From Neisseria animaloris (GTDB lineage: Bacteria; Pseudomonadota; Gammaproteobacteria; Burkholderiales; Neisseriaceae), in NCBI RefSeq assembly GCF_900637855.1, contig NZ_LR134440.1, positions 1,116,001 through 1,180,000 on the forward strand: a DNA stretch of 64,000 nucleotides. Direction: 5' to 3'. Positions 43,760 through 53,804 of the stretch are shown here, in pieces. Each line of letters opens with the position of its first letter. The stretch's first letter is position 1. The notes under the pieces are model-generated. The model was not told the DNA's origin and searched no databases. It was given only the letters and a program-made list of their open reading frames with translations. Made by a program: the position numbers and the translations under genes.

Positions 43760-44803
43760 CTATTGGAATTTACGCTGCAAAAAACGGCGTACCGCGTGCG
43801 GCATTCGGTTTTGCAGCTTCTGCGTATAAACCGCCTCGTTCTTCTGCCACCACACGCCGATGCACACAATCAGCAAGCCGATCAGCGTGAGCGAAATCGG
43901 AAACAGCCAACTGTTTTTAAAAATCTTATCGGCCAAATGCCAGCAATAACCGAACATCCCCAGCGCACCGAACACGGCAAACACGCGGCGGCGGATTAAT
44001 ACGCCAGCGAATACCATGCCCACGTTCAACAAGAAATAAATAAACTTGTTCCACTCGCTGTCAGACTCCATAAAGCTCAGGCCGCCCCAAAACGTGATCA
44101 CACCGAAGAGATACAGCCAAAACGGATAATCGCGCTCGCTTCGGTTGCGGAAATCCACCCAAAACGCCAGCAGAATCATCACCGCACCAAACAAAGCCGA
44201 AACCTGCTGCTTGAGCGTCCAATCGTAAACCCCGCCTTGGCCGTAGAAAATCCAATCGGCAACGTCCATCGACATATACCACAGCGTAACCGCTAACGGC
44301 ATCACCAAAAACGGATAACGGTAACGCCACAGCATCACTGTAGCGGCGGCCAGCGTGGCCAACTCCATCATCAACCAGCGCCAGTCGATCCAATGATGGT
44401 AATCACTGTAAACCATTTTATCGCCTGGCCAAAAACCCAAAGCCTGCTGCGCACCGTAAACCGCCAGCGGCACCAGCACCACCACAAAAGTGGCGCAAAT
44501 GCCCGCCGGAATGTGCAGGCAGCGTTTGCGGAAATACTCGGTGAGCGCTATGCCTGCTGTGCCGTAAAGCAGACACAGCACCACAATCGCCGTGCCGCCG
44601 AAGGCTTCCCAACCCAAATTCATAAACAGCGACATCGCGCCGATGGCCAACAGCCCGCCGAGATAATACAAAACATGGGTAAAGCCGAATTGCGGCACAT
44701 GGCTGTTTTGCTGCTGCCACAACGTCCACAAAGCATCGGCCTGCTGTGGGTTGATAATGCGCCGCTCTACGGCCTGCTGCAAATGGCGTTTGCTGATGTC
44801 CAT
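43760..44803 (-). CDS. DUF2157 multi-pass membrane protein
   Basis: A 347-residue protein with a soluble N-terminal segment (HLQQAVERRIINPQQADALW, typical for DUF2157) and about ten membrane helices (e.g. VLYYLGGLLAIGAMSLFMNL, ICATFVVVLVPLAVYGA). Function is not known. The start at 44803 begins the domain; an uptake sequence upstream argues against a longer form. A basic C-terminus (RMPHAVRRFLQRKFQ) points to the cytoplasm. Confidence 0.85.
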   Translation of the reverse strand: MDISKRHLQQAVERRIINPQQADALWTLWQQQNSHVPQFGFTHVLYYLGGLLAIGAMSLFMNLGWEAFGGTAIVVLCLLYGTAGIALTEYFRKRCLHIPAGICATFVVVLVPLAVYGAQQALGFWPGDKMVYSDYHHWIDWRWLMMELATLAAATVMLWRYRYPFLVMPLAVTLWYMSMDVADWIFYGQGGVYDWTLKQQVSALFGAVMILLAFWVDFRNRSERDYPFWLYLFGVITFWGGLSFMESDSEWNKFIYFLLNVGMVFAGVLIRRRVFAVFGALGMFGYCWHLADKIFKNSWLFPISLTLIGLLIVCIGVWWQKNEAVYTQKLQNRMPHAVRRFLQRKFQ

Positions 44804-44830
44804 AGTCTGTTTCCTGAAATTGAAAGCCCG

Positions 44831-44879
44831 AGGCCGTCTGAAAACAATCAAACTTAATCTCTTATTCTTCAGACGGCCT
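44831..44879. repeat. DUS inverted pair between MFS and DUF2157 genes
   Basis: AGGCCGTCTGAA (44831-44842) and TTCAGACGGCCT (44868-44879) around a 25-base loop; likely ends the MFS transcript. Confidence 0.65.
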
Positions 44880-44909
44880 TCAGCTATTTAAATTCAACTG
44901 CCGGCGGTT

Positions 44910-46229
44910 TTACTTACTGATATCTTCCAGCGTGCGGCCTTTGGTTTCTTCACCTAGCACCGCAATCACCGCCACCACAGCCATCAGTACGGCGGTGAAC
45001 ATCACGAAAATCCGCTCGAAACCGCCTTCGCTGCCGATCATCGCCGCAACGGCCATCGGTGCGACAATCCCACCGATACGGCCGACCGCACCCGCCCAAC
45101 CGGAGCCGAACGCACGGAAACGCACCGGATACAGCTCTGGCGTATAAGTATAGAGCACGCCCCATGCGCCCAAGTTGAAGAACGACATCCAGCAGCCCCA
45201 AAACATAATCATCGCCGCCGAATCGCTGCGGCCGAAGAAATAAGCACACACCGCACAGGCAAACAGAAAACCGGCCAGCGTGGCCTTGCGGCCGATTTTT
45301 TCTACCAGCACCGCCGCCGCGAAATAGCCCGGCAGCTGCGCCAAAATCATCACCAGCACATATTCAAACGTTTTCACCACCGTATAGCCCTGCTCCACCA
45401 GCAGCTTCGGCAGCCAAGTGAAAATGCCGTAATACGAAAACACGATGCCGAACCAAATCAGCCACAACATCAAAGTACGCTTGGCAAAAGGCGGTTGCCA
45501 CAGCTGTGCGAAACGCGGGTTTTCCTGCGGCGCACGCTCGGCTACCGAGGCCGTCTGAACCGCCTCTATGCCTGCCTGCTTTTCCAGCCCGACTACGATT
45601 TCATGCGCTTCGCCAACGCGCCCTTTGCTGATCAGATAAGGCACCGACTCGGGCAGATGCTTCCACACGAAAAAGGCGTAAAACACCGGCAGTGCACCCA
45701 TCAAAAACGCGCTTTGCCAGCCGTAATGCGGAATAAAGAAATACGATATTAGCGCTGCTGCAAGCCAACCCAAGCCCCAGAAACTTTCCAGCAACACGAT
45801 AAAACGCCCGCGTACTTGCGGCGGTGCATATTCGCTCACCAGCGACACTGCCACCGGCAACTGGCCGCCCAAACCGAACCCGACCCAGAAACGGAAAAAC
45901 AGCAGGCTCTCAAGGTTCCAAGCGAAAGCACACAAACCCGTAGCGATACTGTAAACCACCATCGTGGCGATAAACACGTTTTTGCGGCCGATGCGGTCTG
46001 CTATACGGCCGCTTAACACCGCCCCCAAAGCCATGCCGATAAAGCCGATGCTGACAATCCAGCCCAGCTCCGACGGCACCAAATTCCATTCTTTGCCCAA
46101 AGTTGCCAATACAAACGACACCATGCCGGTATCCATGGCATCAAACAGCCACCCCAAACCGATGAGCAGTAAAAGTTTGAGGTGGAATTTTCCGGCCGGC
46201 AGGCTTTGCAGGCGGGTAAGAATATCCAT
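44910..46229 (-). CDS. MFS transporter, sugar/organic acid porter type
   Basis: A 439-residue carrier with 12 helices. Motifs: helix 1 LIGLGWLFDAMDTGMVSFVL (Asp pair typical of the aromatic acid/sialate-like symporters), loop 2-3 GRIADRIGRKNVFI, and loop 8-9 VEKIGRKATLAG. AGGAAACACGG precedes ATG 46229. The substrate is likely an organic acid; that is inferred from similarity of helix 1 and not proven. Confidence 0.88.
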   Translation of the reverse strand: MDILTRLQSLPAGKFHLKLLLLIGLGWLFDAMDTGMVSFVLATLGKEWNLVPSELGWIVSIGFIGMALGAVLSGRIADRIGRKNVFIATMVVYSIATGLCAFAWNLESLLFFRFWVGFGLGGQLPVAVSLVSEYAPPQVRGRFIVLLESFWGLGWLAAALISYFFIPHYGWQSAFLMGALPVFYAFFVWKHLPESVPYLISKGRVGEAHEIVVGLEKQAGIEAVQTASVAERAPQENPRFAQLWQPPFAKRTLMLWLIWFGIVFSYYGIFTWLPKLLVEQGYTVVKTFEYVLVMILAQLPGYFAAAVLVEKIGRKATLAGFLFACAVCAYFFGRSDSAAMIMFWGCWMSFFNLGAWGVLYTYTPELYPVRFRAFGSGWAGAVGRIGGIVAPMAVAAMIGSEGGFERIFVMFTAVLMAVVAVIAVLGEETKGRTLEDISK

Positions 46230-46346
46230 CCGTGTTTCCTCTCCGATGACTAGGTTTATTGAGAACAAGTTAATTGAATCATTTCAAATCAAACAAAGCG
46301 GCAACGGAAGCGGTTTCGCACCTTCTTTATATTGCCGCAATAATTA

Positions 46347-46382
46347 ACAGGCCGTCTGAAAAACAGTTTTCAGACGGCCTGT
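46347..46382 (-). terminator. DUS hairpin terminator of anmK
   Basis: ACAGGCCGTCTGAAAA / TTTTCAGACGGCCTGT right after the anmK stop. Confidence 0.8.
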
Positions 46383-46390
46383 AAAGCCAT

Positions 46391-47494
46391 TCAAGCATAA
46401 TATCCCGCACCCAAAATACACGGTTTCCCTGCGCCGGTGGCATGATGCGGATTTCCGGCTATGCCGTTCACCCAGCATGCGGCCAACCAACCGAAAGCGG
46501 CTGCTTCGACCCACTGCGGATCGAGATTCAAGGCCGAAGTGCTGTGCACGGCGGTTCGCCGTGCGGCAAGGCGGGCGGTCAGGCTTTCCATCAAAGCCGC
46601 GTTTCTGATGCCGCCGCCGCAAACATACAGATTCCTCGCTTCGGGGGCGGCAACGGCCACTGCGTCGGCAATGCTCTGTGCGGTATATTCGAGCAAGGTC
46701 CGCAATACGTCATACGGGTTGAGGCCGTCTGAAAGCTGGGGCAGCAGCCATTCGAGCGAAAACAATTCCCGCCCCGTGCTTTTCGGGTGCGGCAAAGCGA
46801 AATAAGGATGGGCGAGCAGCCTGTCCAACAATTCGGGCAGCACTTTGCCCTGTGCGGCCTTTTCACCGCTTTTATCGTAGGGTTGCTGCCAAACGTGCTG
46901 AGTCCATGCGTCCATCAGCATATTGCCGGGGCCGGTATCGAAACCGAAAGCGGGGCTTTGCGGCGGCAGAACGCTGACGTTGGAAATACCGCCGATATTC
47001 AATACCACGCGGGTTTCTCCGGCACTGTGAAATAAAGCATGGTGAAAAGCGGGTACTAAAGGAGCACCCTGCCCGCCCGCCGCCAAATCGCGGCTGCGGA
47101 AATCGCCCACGGTAAAAATACCGCTCAACTCCGCCAACAACGGCAAATTGGCCAGTTGGATGCTGTATCCCGCTTCCGGCGCATGGCGCACGGTTTGGCC
47201 GTGGCAGCCGATTGCGGCAATCTGTTCGGGCTTGAGATTCTGCTCCTCCAGAAGCCGGCCAACCGTATCAGCATACAACCGGCTTAACTCTTGCGCCAAA
47301 ACCATACTGCGGTGCAATTCGTTATGTCCGGTGTTTTGCAATGCCAGCAAATCGCTTTTCAGACGGCCTGAGTAAGGCAAGAAAGCATGCGCTTCGGCGG
47401 CCTGCCAACGATTGCCTGCCATACGCACGAGCACGGCATCCGCACCGTCCATGCTGGTACCGGACATGATTCCGATGAAAAGTTGTGAATCCAT
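46391..47494 (-). CDS. anmK: Anhydro-N-acetylmuramic acid kinase
   Basis: A 367-residue ASKHA-fold kinase that opens and phosphorylates 1,6-anhydroMurNAc to MurNAc-6-P. It starts MDSQLFIGIMSGTSMDGADAV (phosphate-binding loop), with AIGCHGQTVRHAPEAGYSIQ, VGDFRSRDLAAGGQGAPLVP and VVLNIGGISNVSVLP. FDTGPGNMLMDAW completes the active site. It acts after AmpG imports and amidase/NagZ process cell-wall fragments. A FSDGL-like DUS scar sits inside (LSDGLNPYD). ATG 47494 chosen since it begins the conserved core. Confidence 0.96.
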   Translation of the reverse strand: MDSQLFIGIMSGTSMDGADAVLVRMAGNRWQAAEAHAFLPYSGRLKSDLLALQNTGHNELHRSMVLAQELSRLYADTVGRLLEEQNLKPEQIAAIGCHGQTVRHAPEAGYSIQLANLPLLAELSGIFTVGDFRSRDLAAGGQGAPLVPAFHHALFHSAGETRVVLNIGGISNVSVLPPQSPAFGFDTGPGNMLMDAWTQHVWQQPYDKSGEKAAQGKVLPELLDRLLAHPYFALPHPKSTGRELFSLEWLLPQLSDGLNPYDVLRTLLEYTAQSIADAVAVAAPEARNLYVCGGGIRNAALMESLTARLAARRTAVHSTSALNLDPQWVEAAAFGWLAACWVNGIAGNPHHATGAGKPCILGAGYYA

Positions 47495-47708
47495 AATGAG
47501 GCCGTCTGAAAAAAGAAGCGTTATTGTAATACGGTTGGCAAGGCTTGGGATACCGGCATCACGGAAGAGGCATAACCTTTGCATGCCGCCGCAGGCAGCG
47601 GCACGCAATGCGGAAACACACCTCAAACGAGGCTTGGCAAAGGTCTTCAAACGGCATAACAAGCGGATTATGTAGATGCATCATCAACCGCCTATCCGCC
47701 CATATGAA

Positions 47709-47744
47709 TTCAGACGGCCTCAATATCACTCAAGGCCGTCTGAA
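47709..47744 (-). terminator. DUS pair after pit
   Basis: TTCAGACGGCCT (47709-47720) and AGGCCGTCTGAA (47732-47743) with an 11-base loop, downstream of the minus-strand pit gene. Confidence 0.7.
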
Positions 47745-47787
47745 ATAAAATGCAACAAGAACCAGAAACGTTTGAAGCAGATACCGA

Positions 47788-49368
47788 TTAACCGAATACC
47801 GCCCTCAACGCCAAGAAGCAACCGACAGATAAAACCGCCGCCGCCGGCAAAGTGATTACCCATGCCAAACCGATCGGTTTCATCAACGCCCAATTCGCAT
47901 TACGGTTGACCAATCCGATGCCCAACACCGCACCTACCAAAATATGGGTACTGGATACCGGCAATCCCATCAAAGAAGCCATCATCACTACCGAAGCGGC
48001 GGCAAGCTCGGCAGTAAAACCGGAAGAAGGATGCATTTCCGCCAAGCTCGTGCCCACCGTTTGAATCACTTCTTTACCGACAAACCACAAGCCGACTATC
48101 AATGCGATGCCGAAAGTGAGCATCGCCACGGGAGGCACGGGAGCCTGTGCACCAATATCGTTGGTACGCAGCACATCCATAATGGCGGCAAACGGGCCGA
48201 TGGCATTGGCGATATCATTCGCACCGTGGCTGAATGCAAAGCCGGCGGCCGTGAATACCTGCATCCAACTGAACATCAAAAACGTCGATTTACCCAAATC
48301 TTTACGCTTGAGTGTTTTGGCATAAATAAAGGTTGCCATCCAAATGGCCGCGCCAATCATAAAAATCGTTAAAAAACTGCCGACGTTGCTCATACCCAAT
48401 TCCAGATTTTTCAATCCTTTGAAAATAAGCATGGCCGCAATCATCATACCGCCGGCAGAAGCAATCAGCGGCACCCATGAATGAAGGGCTTTATAAGCAT
48501 CAATATTATGTTTACGGTTATCTATATCATAAAGCCCCTTGTAATAAGAAGATTCCAACTCGCTGGGGTCAAAATCGCCTTCGCCGTAAATCTGTGCATC
48601 GCGTGCCATCGCAGAAGCACATTCGATTTTTTCGGATTCATCAAGGCTTTCGAAATACAGACGGTGCTGTTCTTTATAGTTTTTCTTCTCCTGCTTGATT
48701 CTTTTCAAACGCTCTTCGGCATCGGTGTTGTAATCCAAAACATGCTTTTTGATTTGCGAAAACAAAAGATAGGAAACCAAGCCTCCCAACACAGGAGAAA
48801 GCACCCATGAAACGGCAATTTCCGCCACATTTTTCCATTGAACCAACGCAAACGTATCATCATTGCCGCTAACGAAGCCCAAACACAATGCGCTGCCGAC
48901 AATACCGCCGATAATGGCATGCGTGGTAGAAACCGGCAGCCCTTTCCTACTGGCAAACAGCAGCCATAAAGCCGCCGCCAGCAGAGCAGACATCATAATG
49001 TACACAAACTGCATCGGCTCGAGCTCCATGCCGTTAAGGTCGATAATCCCTTTACGGATGGTATCGGTTACCTGTCCGCCCGCAATCACCGCACCGCTTA
49101 CTTCAAAAATAGCGGCAATCAACAGAGCCTGAGGAATAGTAAGCGTACCGGCCCCCACACTGGTGCCGAAGGAGTTGGCCACATCGTTACCGCCGATATT
49201 GAACGCCATAAACACGCCGAACAATGTAGCCAGCAGGAACAAAACGACATGATTGTGCTGGGTATAGCCGAGACCCCACACAATAAAATAACCGACCATG
49301 CCGATGAGCAAAGCAGTAAAGATAAAATTGATTTTCTGTATACTTGAGCTTGTCGGGGCTTGAGCCAT
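47788..49368 (-). CDS. pit: PiT family inorganic phosphate transporter
   Basis: A 526-residue low-affinity phosphate:cation symporter. Two PiT repeats are visible: [20 protein letters not shown] in the first and [18 protein letters not shown] in the second, plus [15 protein letters not shown] and [16 protein letters not shown] long charged cytoplasmic loop with a coiled-coil character lies at about residues 215-300 ([20 protein letters not shown]). ATG 49368 follows AAGGAAAAAAG. thiE is divergent. Confidence 0.95.
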   Translation of the reverse strand: MAQAPTSSSIQKINFIFTALLIGMVGYFIVWGLGYTQHNHVVLFLLATLFGVFMAFNIGGNDVANSFGTSVGAGTLTIPQALLIAAIFEVSGAVIAGGQVTDTIRKGIIDLNGMELEPMQFVYIMMSALLAAALWLLFASRKGLPVSTTHAIIGGIVGSALCLGFVSGNDDTFALVQWKNVAEIAVSWVLSPVLGGLVSYLLFSQIKKHVLDYNTDAEERLKRIKQEKKNYKEQHRLYFESLDESEKIECASAMARDAQIYGEGDFDPSELESSYYKGLYDIDNRKHNIDAYKALHSWVPLIASAGGMMIAAMLIFKGLKNLELGMSNVGSFLTIFMIGAAIWMATFIYAKTLKRKDLGKSTFLMFSWMQVFTAAGFAFSHGANDIANAIGPFAAIMDVLRTNDIGAQAPVPPVAMLTFGIALIVGLWFVGKEVIQTVGTSLAEMHPSSGFTAELAAASVVMMASLMGLPVSSTHILVGAVLGIGLVNRNANWALMKPIGLAWVITLPAAAVLSVGCFLALRAVFG

Positions 49369-49494
49369 ACTTTTTTCCTTAAACACAAAACACAAGAAGG
49401 GCGGTTGCAGATACCGTATACTTTATTACAGAATGATGACAGGAATGTGACAATTTTGAATATTATAAAATCAAAGGCCGTCTGAAAGGAATTT

Positions 49495-50118
49495 ATGAGT
49501 ATGTTTTTCAAGCCTATTTGTACACCATTAAGATTTTACGCCGTCGTTCCCACCGCCGAATGGGTGGAACGGATGGTAAAAGCCGGTGCCGATACCGTGC
49601 AACTGCGGAACAAAGAACTGCGCGGCGACAATCTGAAAAAAGAAATCGAGCGCAGCGTGGCCGTCTGCAAAGGCACGTCAACCCGGCTTTTCATCAACGA
49701 TTACTGGCAAGAAGCCATAGCAGCCGGAGCATACGGCGTACATTTGGGCCAAGAAGATATGAATGAAGCCGATCTCACAGCCATTGCCGACGCGGGCTTA
49801 CGCTTAGGATTGAGCACACACTCCGTTGCCGAGCTAGACAGAGCTTTATCCGTACACCCCAGCTATGTCGCCAGCGGTGCCATTTTCCCGACCACAACCA
49901 AAAAAATGCCGACCGCACCCCAAGGGCTGGATAATTTGCGCCGTTATGTAGCACAGGCAGGCGATACGCCCGTTGTGGCCATCGGGGGCATTAATCTGCA
50001 AAACGCCAAAGAGATTTTGGCAACCGGCGTATCTTCCCTAGCGGTGGTACGCGCCGTAACCGAAGCCGATAATCCCGAAGCGGTGGTAAAAGCTTTTCAA
50101 TCGTTATGGGATGATTGA
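49495..50118 (+). CDS. thiE: Thiamine-phosphate synthase
   Basis: A 207-residue TIM barrel enzyme that joins HMP-pyrophosphate and the thiazole phosphate. Motifs: GADTVQLRNKELRG, RLFINDYWQEAIAAGAYGVH, LGQEDM, GLSTHSVAEL, SGAIFPTTTKK and VAIGGINLQNAKEIL. GAAAGGAATTT precedes the ATG. No TPP riboswitch is visible in the 126-base upstream gap, which instead holds one uptake sequence. Other thi genes are not adjacent. Confidence 0.95.
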   Translation: MSMFFKPICTPLRFYAVVPTAEWVERMVKAGADTVQLRNKELRGDNLKKEIERSVAVCKGTSTRLFINDYWQEAIAAGAYGVHLGQEDMNEADLTAIADAGLRLGLSTHSVAELDRALSVHPSYVASGAIFPTTTKKMPTAPQGLDNLRRYVAQAGDTPVVAIGGINLQNAKEILATGVSSLAVVRAVTEADNPEAVVKAFQSLWDD

Positions 50119-50306
50119 ATCCAGAACCGGCCTTCAACAATGCAGGCTTTTTCTACGCCTCCCGAAGCAAGCGCAAATGCGCTATCAAATGCACAAGAGC
50201 CAAATAGAACCGCCTTATGTAGCGAAAGACGGCATATGGGAATTTCTCCAAAGTCTCATACTCTGCATGCCGGCACTATATGCCACCCGCTGCAAATTGA
50301 CTAAAA

Positions 50307-50340
50307 AGTTTTCAGACGGCCTCAAGGCCGTCTGAAAACT
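50307..50340 (-). terminator. DUS hairpin terminator of the arc operon
   Basis: AGTTTTCAGACGGCCT / AGGCCGTCTGAAAACT with only a 2-base centre, 37 bases past the arcC stop. The 190 bases between it and thiE carry no recognisable feature. Confidence 0.85.
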
Positions 50341-50376
50341 CTAAACATGCAAACGGTTTATCGCAGCATCTCGCGA

Positions 50377-51306
50377 TTAACGGTAACGGATACCTGTTTC
50401 AGCCGTGCTGACGCGCGTACCGGCTTCTCCCCGAACAATCGCTTCGATGTCTGCCAACGCACCGATAACAGCCGTTTTACCAGTATTTTCAGCAAACTCG
50501 CATGCTGCTTGGATTTTCGGCCCCATCGAACCGGCCGGGAAAGACAAATCGCGCAATGCTTGCGGATGAGCGGCCGCAATTGCCTTTTCGTCTTCTTTAC
50601 CCCAGTTGACGTAAGTCGCATCGACATCGGTGGCAATAACCAGCAAATCGGCATTCAACTGCTCGGCCAACAATGCCGAACACAAGTCTTTATCGATAAC
50701 CGCTTCCACACCGGTCAGTTTTCCGTCTTTATCGAAGAACGTCGGAATACCGCCGCCACCGGCACAAACAACCACCGTACCTTGTTGCAGCAACCATTTA
50801 ACCGGACGTATTTCAAAAATACGTTTCGGGCGCGGGCTGGCTACCACACGGCGGTATTTATCGCCGTCTTGAGCGATACTCCAACCTTTGGAGGCAGCCA
50901 ATTTTTCCGCTTCTTCACGGCTGTAAACAGGGCCGATGGGTTTGGTGGGATTTTGGAAAGCCGGATCGTTTTTATCGACTTCGACTTGAGTCAGAAGTGT
51001 GGCAAACGGCACTTCCTCGGGCAGCAGATTGCCCATTTCCTGCTCAATCATGTAACCGATCATACCCTCGGTTTGGGCACCCAGTACATCGAGCGGATAA
51101 GTTTCCACTTCAGGATAAGCCGCACCCTGCAAAGCCAGCAACCCCACTTGGGGGCCGTTACCGTGGGCAATAACCAGCTCGTTTCCCGGTTGGACTTTGG
51201 CAATCTGTGTAGCGGCCAAACGCACGTTTGCACGTTGGTTTTCGGCAGTCATCGCTTCGCCGCGTTTCAACAAGGCATTGCCGCCCAAAGCAATCACGAT
51301 ACGCAT
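50377..51306 (-). CDS. arcC: Carbamate kinase
   Basis: A 309-residue kinase that makes ATP from carbamoyl phosphate, last step of the arginine deiminase pathway. Motifs: [48 protein letters not shown] and [35 protein letters not shown] closes the active site. Last gene of arcDABC; a hairpin separates it from arcB. GAGGAGCATGAA precedes the ATG. Confidence 0.97.
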   Translation of the reverse strand: MRIVIALGGNALLKRGEAMTAENQRANVRLAATQIAKVQPGNELVIAHGNGPQVGLLALQGAAYPEVETYPLDVLGAQTEGMIGYMIEQEMGNLLPEEVPFATLLTQVEVDKNDPAFQNPTKPIGPVYSREEAEKLAASKGWSIAQDGDKYRRVVASPRPKRIFEIRPVKWLLQQGTVVVCAGGGGIPTFFDKDGKLTGVEAVIDKDLCSALLAEQLNADLLVIATDVDATYVNWGKEDEKAIAAAHPQALRDLSFPAGSMGPKIQAACEFAENTGKTAVIGALADIEAIVRGEAGTRVSTAETGIRYR

Positions 51307-51357
51307 TTCATGCTCCTCGCAGTATATTCAAAAATAAATTTCCCAAATTATTTGAAA

Positions 51358-51387
51358 ATCAGGACAGGCCAGACGACCTGTCCTGAT
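51358..51387 (-). terminator. Hairpin between arcB and arcC
   Basis: ATCAGGACAGG / CCTGTCCTGAT, perfect 11-bp stem with an 8-base loop, 11 bases past the arcB stop and followed on the minus strand by TTTT. It may attenuate arcC or protect the arcDAB message. Confidence 0.7.
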
Positions 51388-51398
51388 CAGCTATATGC

Positions 51399-52409
51399 TT
51401 ACAATCCGCCCAAAGACGATACCAACACCGCTTTAATGGTATGCATACGGTTTTCGGCTTGGTCGAAGGCGATATTGTATGGAGACTCGAACACATCCTC
51501 GGTAACTTCGATGCCGTTAGCCAAATGCGGATATTTTTCGGCAATTTGTTTACCGACCTTGGTATCGCTGTTATGGAAAGACGGTAAGCAGTGCATGAAT
51601 TTAACGCGGGGATTGCCGCTTGCTTCCATCAGGGCCGTGTTCACTTGGTAAGGCAGCAGCATGTCGATACGTTGGCCCCATGCTTCGATGGGTTCGCCCA
51701 TAGATACCCATACGTCGGTATGGATGAAGTCCACACCTTTCACAGCTTCTTTCGGGTCTTCAGTCAACATGATGCGGGCACCGCTTTCTTTCGCGAACGC
51801 ACGGCATTTCTCAACCAATTCTTCGCTCGGCCACAAAGCTTTAGGCGCAGCAATGCGTACATCCATACCCAGTTTGGCACCTACCAGCAAGAGAGAGTTA
51901 CCCATATTGTTGCGGGCATCGCCCAAATAAACGTAGCTGATTTCGTGCAGTGGTTTATCGCTGTTTTCTTGCATGGTCATTACGTCGGCCAGCATTTGGG
52001 TGGGGTGATATTCATCGGTCAAGCCGTTAAACACCGGAACGCCGGCATAATCAGCCAATTCCTGTACGATTTTTTGGCTGAAACCGCGGTATTCGATACC
52101 GTCATACATACGGCCGAGCACGCGGGCGGTGTCTTTCATGGTTTCTTTATGACCGATTTGGGATGAAGTCGGATCGATATAAGTAACGTTGGCACCTTGG
52201 TCGTAAGCGGCTACTTCGAAAGCACAACGGGTACGGGTGGAAGTTTTTTCAAAAATCAGAGCGATATTTTTTCCAAGCAACGTTTTTTGCTCGGTGCCGC
52301 TGTATTTCGCACGTTTCAAATCGCGCGCCAAATCCAACAGGAAACGTAATTCTTTTTCGCTGTGGTTAAGTAAACTCAACAGATGACGATTATTCAAGTT
52401 AAATGACAT
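51399..52409 (-). CDS. arcB: Catabolic ornithine carbamoyltransferase
   Basis: A 336-residue transferase that converts citrulline and phosphate to ornithine and carbamoyl phosphate. Carbamoyl phosphate site [23 protein letters not shown]; ornithine site [16 protein letters not shown]-like [12 protein letters not shown]. The same family serves anabolism (ArgF); position between arcA and arcC argues for the catabolic role, possibly both. AAGGAGAGTT precedes the ATG. Confidence 0.96.
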   Translation of the reverse strand: MSFNLNNRHLLSLLNHSEKELRFLLDLARDLKRAKYSGTEQKTLLGKNIALIFEKTSTRTRCAFEVAAYDQGANVTYIDPTSSQIGHKETMKDTARVLGRMYDGIEYRGFSQKIVQELADYAGVPVFNGLTDEYHPTQMLADVMTMQENSDKPLHEISYVYLGDARNNMGNSLLLVGAKLGMDVRIAAPKALWPSEELVEKCRAFAKESGARIMLTEDPKEAVKGVDFIHTDVWVSMGEPIEAWGQRIDMLLPYQVNTALMEASGNPRVKFMHCLPSFHNSDTKVGKQIAEKYPHLANGIEVTEDVFESPYNIAFDQAENRMHTIKAVLVSSLGGL

Positions 52410-52500
52410 AGTAACTCTCCTTCTTTAACTTAAAGGGCGGCCGGAAAACCGATAAGCAGCATTCCAAGCAGCTCCGAAATTAACAATGTAAACCGATTAA

Positions 52501-53754
52501 TTAATAATCCACAGCATCACGAATAATCGGGCAAGTCATACAACGACCGCCGCCGCGGCCTCTACCCAGCTCGGCGGAACTGATGGTAATCACTTCCACA
52601 CCTGCTTTACGCAATAAGGTATTGGTGTAAGTATTGCGGTCGTAGCCGACTACCACCCCCGGTTCCAAAGCGACAACGTTATTACCGTCGTCCCATTGTT
52701 CCCGCTCGGCTGCATAATCGTCGCCGCCGGTTCTTACTATACGCAGCTCTTTAAGTCCCAGAGCCTCAGCCACTACGTCAACAAATGCTTTTGATTCTTT
52801 GCGCACATCCAGTCCGCCCGGTTTGCTTTCATCGGGACGTAAACTGAACGCTGTAATGTTATCAACCACTTCAGGGAAGATATTAACCAGATCGCGATCG
52901 CAGAAAGTAAATACGGTATCCAAATGCATGGCCGAACGGATTTTCGGCAGAGCTGCAATAATCACGCGTTCGGCAGCTCCTTCTGCAAACAGCTGTTTAG
53001 ACAGTTGGGTGACACCTTCCAACGAAGTGCGTTCTCCCATACCAATCAACACGATACCTTTGCCGATGGGGAATACGTCTCCGCCTTCCAATGTGGCTTT
53101 ACCGTAATTTTGGTCAGGATCGCCCCACCAAACTTTGAAATCTTCTTCGGCAAACAAAGGATGGAATTTATAAATAGCCGAAGTCAATAACGTTTCTTGA
53201 CGGCGTGCCGGCCAATACATCGGATTCAAAGAAACACCGCCATAAATCCAGCAGGTATTGTCGCGGGTAAATTGTGTGTTCGGCAGTGGAGGCAATACAA
53301 AACCGGCATTGCCTTGGGCGGCACGCAATAAAGCACCGACATCACCGTTGAGATCAGACGGCAAATCGTTCACACTGACACCGCCAATCAAAAATTCGGC
53401 TTGTTGACGTGCGTTCAATCCTTCAAACCAAGAACGCAGTTCGTTCATGATGATTCCGCTCACGTTATTGGCGGTGATTTTACGATCCAGAATCCATTTC
53501 AACGCTTTCGGGTCGCCGATGGTTTCCGCCAACAAGTTATGCATTTCCAACACTTCAACACCGCGTTCACGCATCTTGGTAACAAAGTCGAAATGGTCAC
53601 GTTTGGCTTGGCTAACCCACAAAACATCATCAAACAATAAATCATCACAATTGTCAGGAGTCAGGCGCGTATGGGCCACCCCCGGAGAGCACACCATTAC
53701 TCGTCGTAATTTACCGACTTCTGAATAAACACCTAATTTGTTAGTGTTTTGCAT
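52501..53754 (-). CDS. arcA: Arginine deiminase
   Basis: A 417-residue enzyme that hydrolyses arginine to citrulline and ammonia. Catalytic residues lie in [12 protein letters not shown] (Asp), [11 protein letters not shown] (Glu/Asp), [14 protein letters not shown] (His) and the C-terminal [16 protein letters not shown] with the nucleophilic Cys. Length and motif order are normal. AAAGGAGTTG precedes the ATG. The reaction protects from acid and, with arcB and arcC, gives ATP without respiration. Confidence 0.97.
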   Translation of the reverse strand: MQNTNKLGVYSEVGKLRRVMVCSPGVAHTRLTPDNCDDLLFDDVLWVSQAKRDHFDFVTKMRERGVEVLEMHNLLAETIGDPKALKWILDRKITANNVSGIIMNELRSWFEGLNARQQAEFLIGGVSVNDLPSDLNGDVGALLRAAQGNAGFVLPPLPNTQFTRDNTCWIYGGVSLNPMYWPARRQETLLTSAIYKFHPLFAEEDFKVWWGDPDQNYGKATLEGGDVFPIGKGIVLIGMGERTSLEGVTQLSKQLFAEGAAERVIIAALPKIRSAMHLDTVFTFCDRDLVNIFPEVVDNITAFSLRPDESKPGGLDVRKESKAFVDVVAEALGLKELRIVRTGGDDYAAEREQWDDGNNVVALEPGVVVGYDRNTYTNTLLRKAGVEVITISSAELGRGRGGGRCMTCPIIRDAVDY

Positions 53755-53804
53755 GATACAACTCCTTTAATTGATAAAACACAGTTAAACGATGGGAATC
53801 AAAC

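Noticed and set aside
49369-49494. Possible TPP riboswitch before thiE
   Set aside because: No CTGAGA-type THI box or matching stems are present in the short gap.
50119-50306. Possible gene fragment between thiE and the arc terminator
   Set aside because: Short open stretches exist in two frames, but I could not match any to a protein family and codon pattern is poor.
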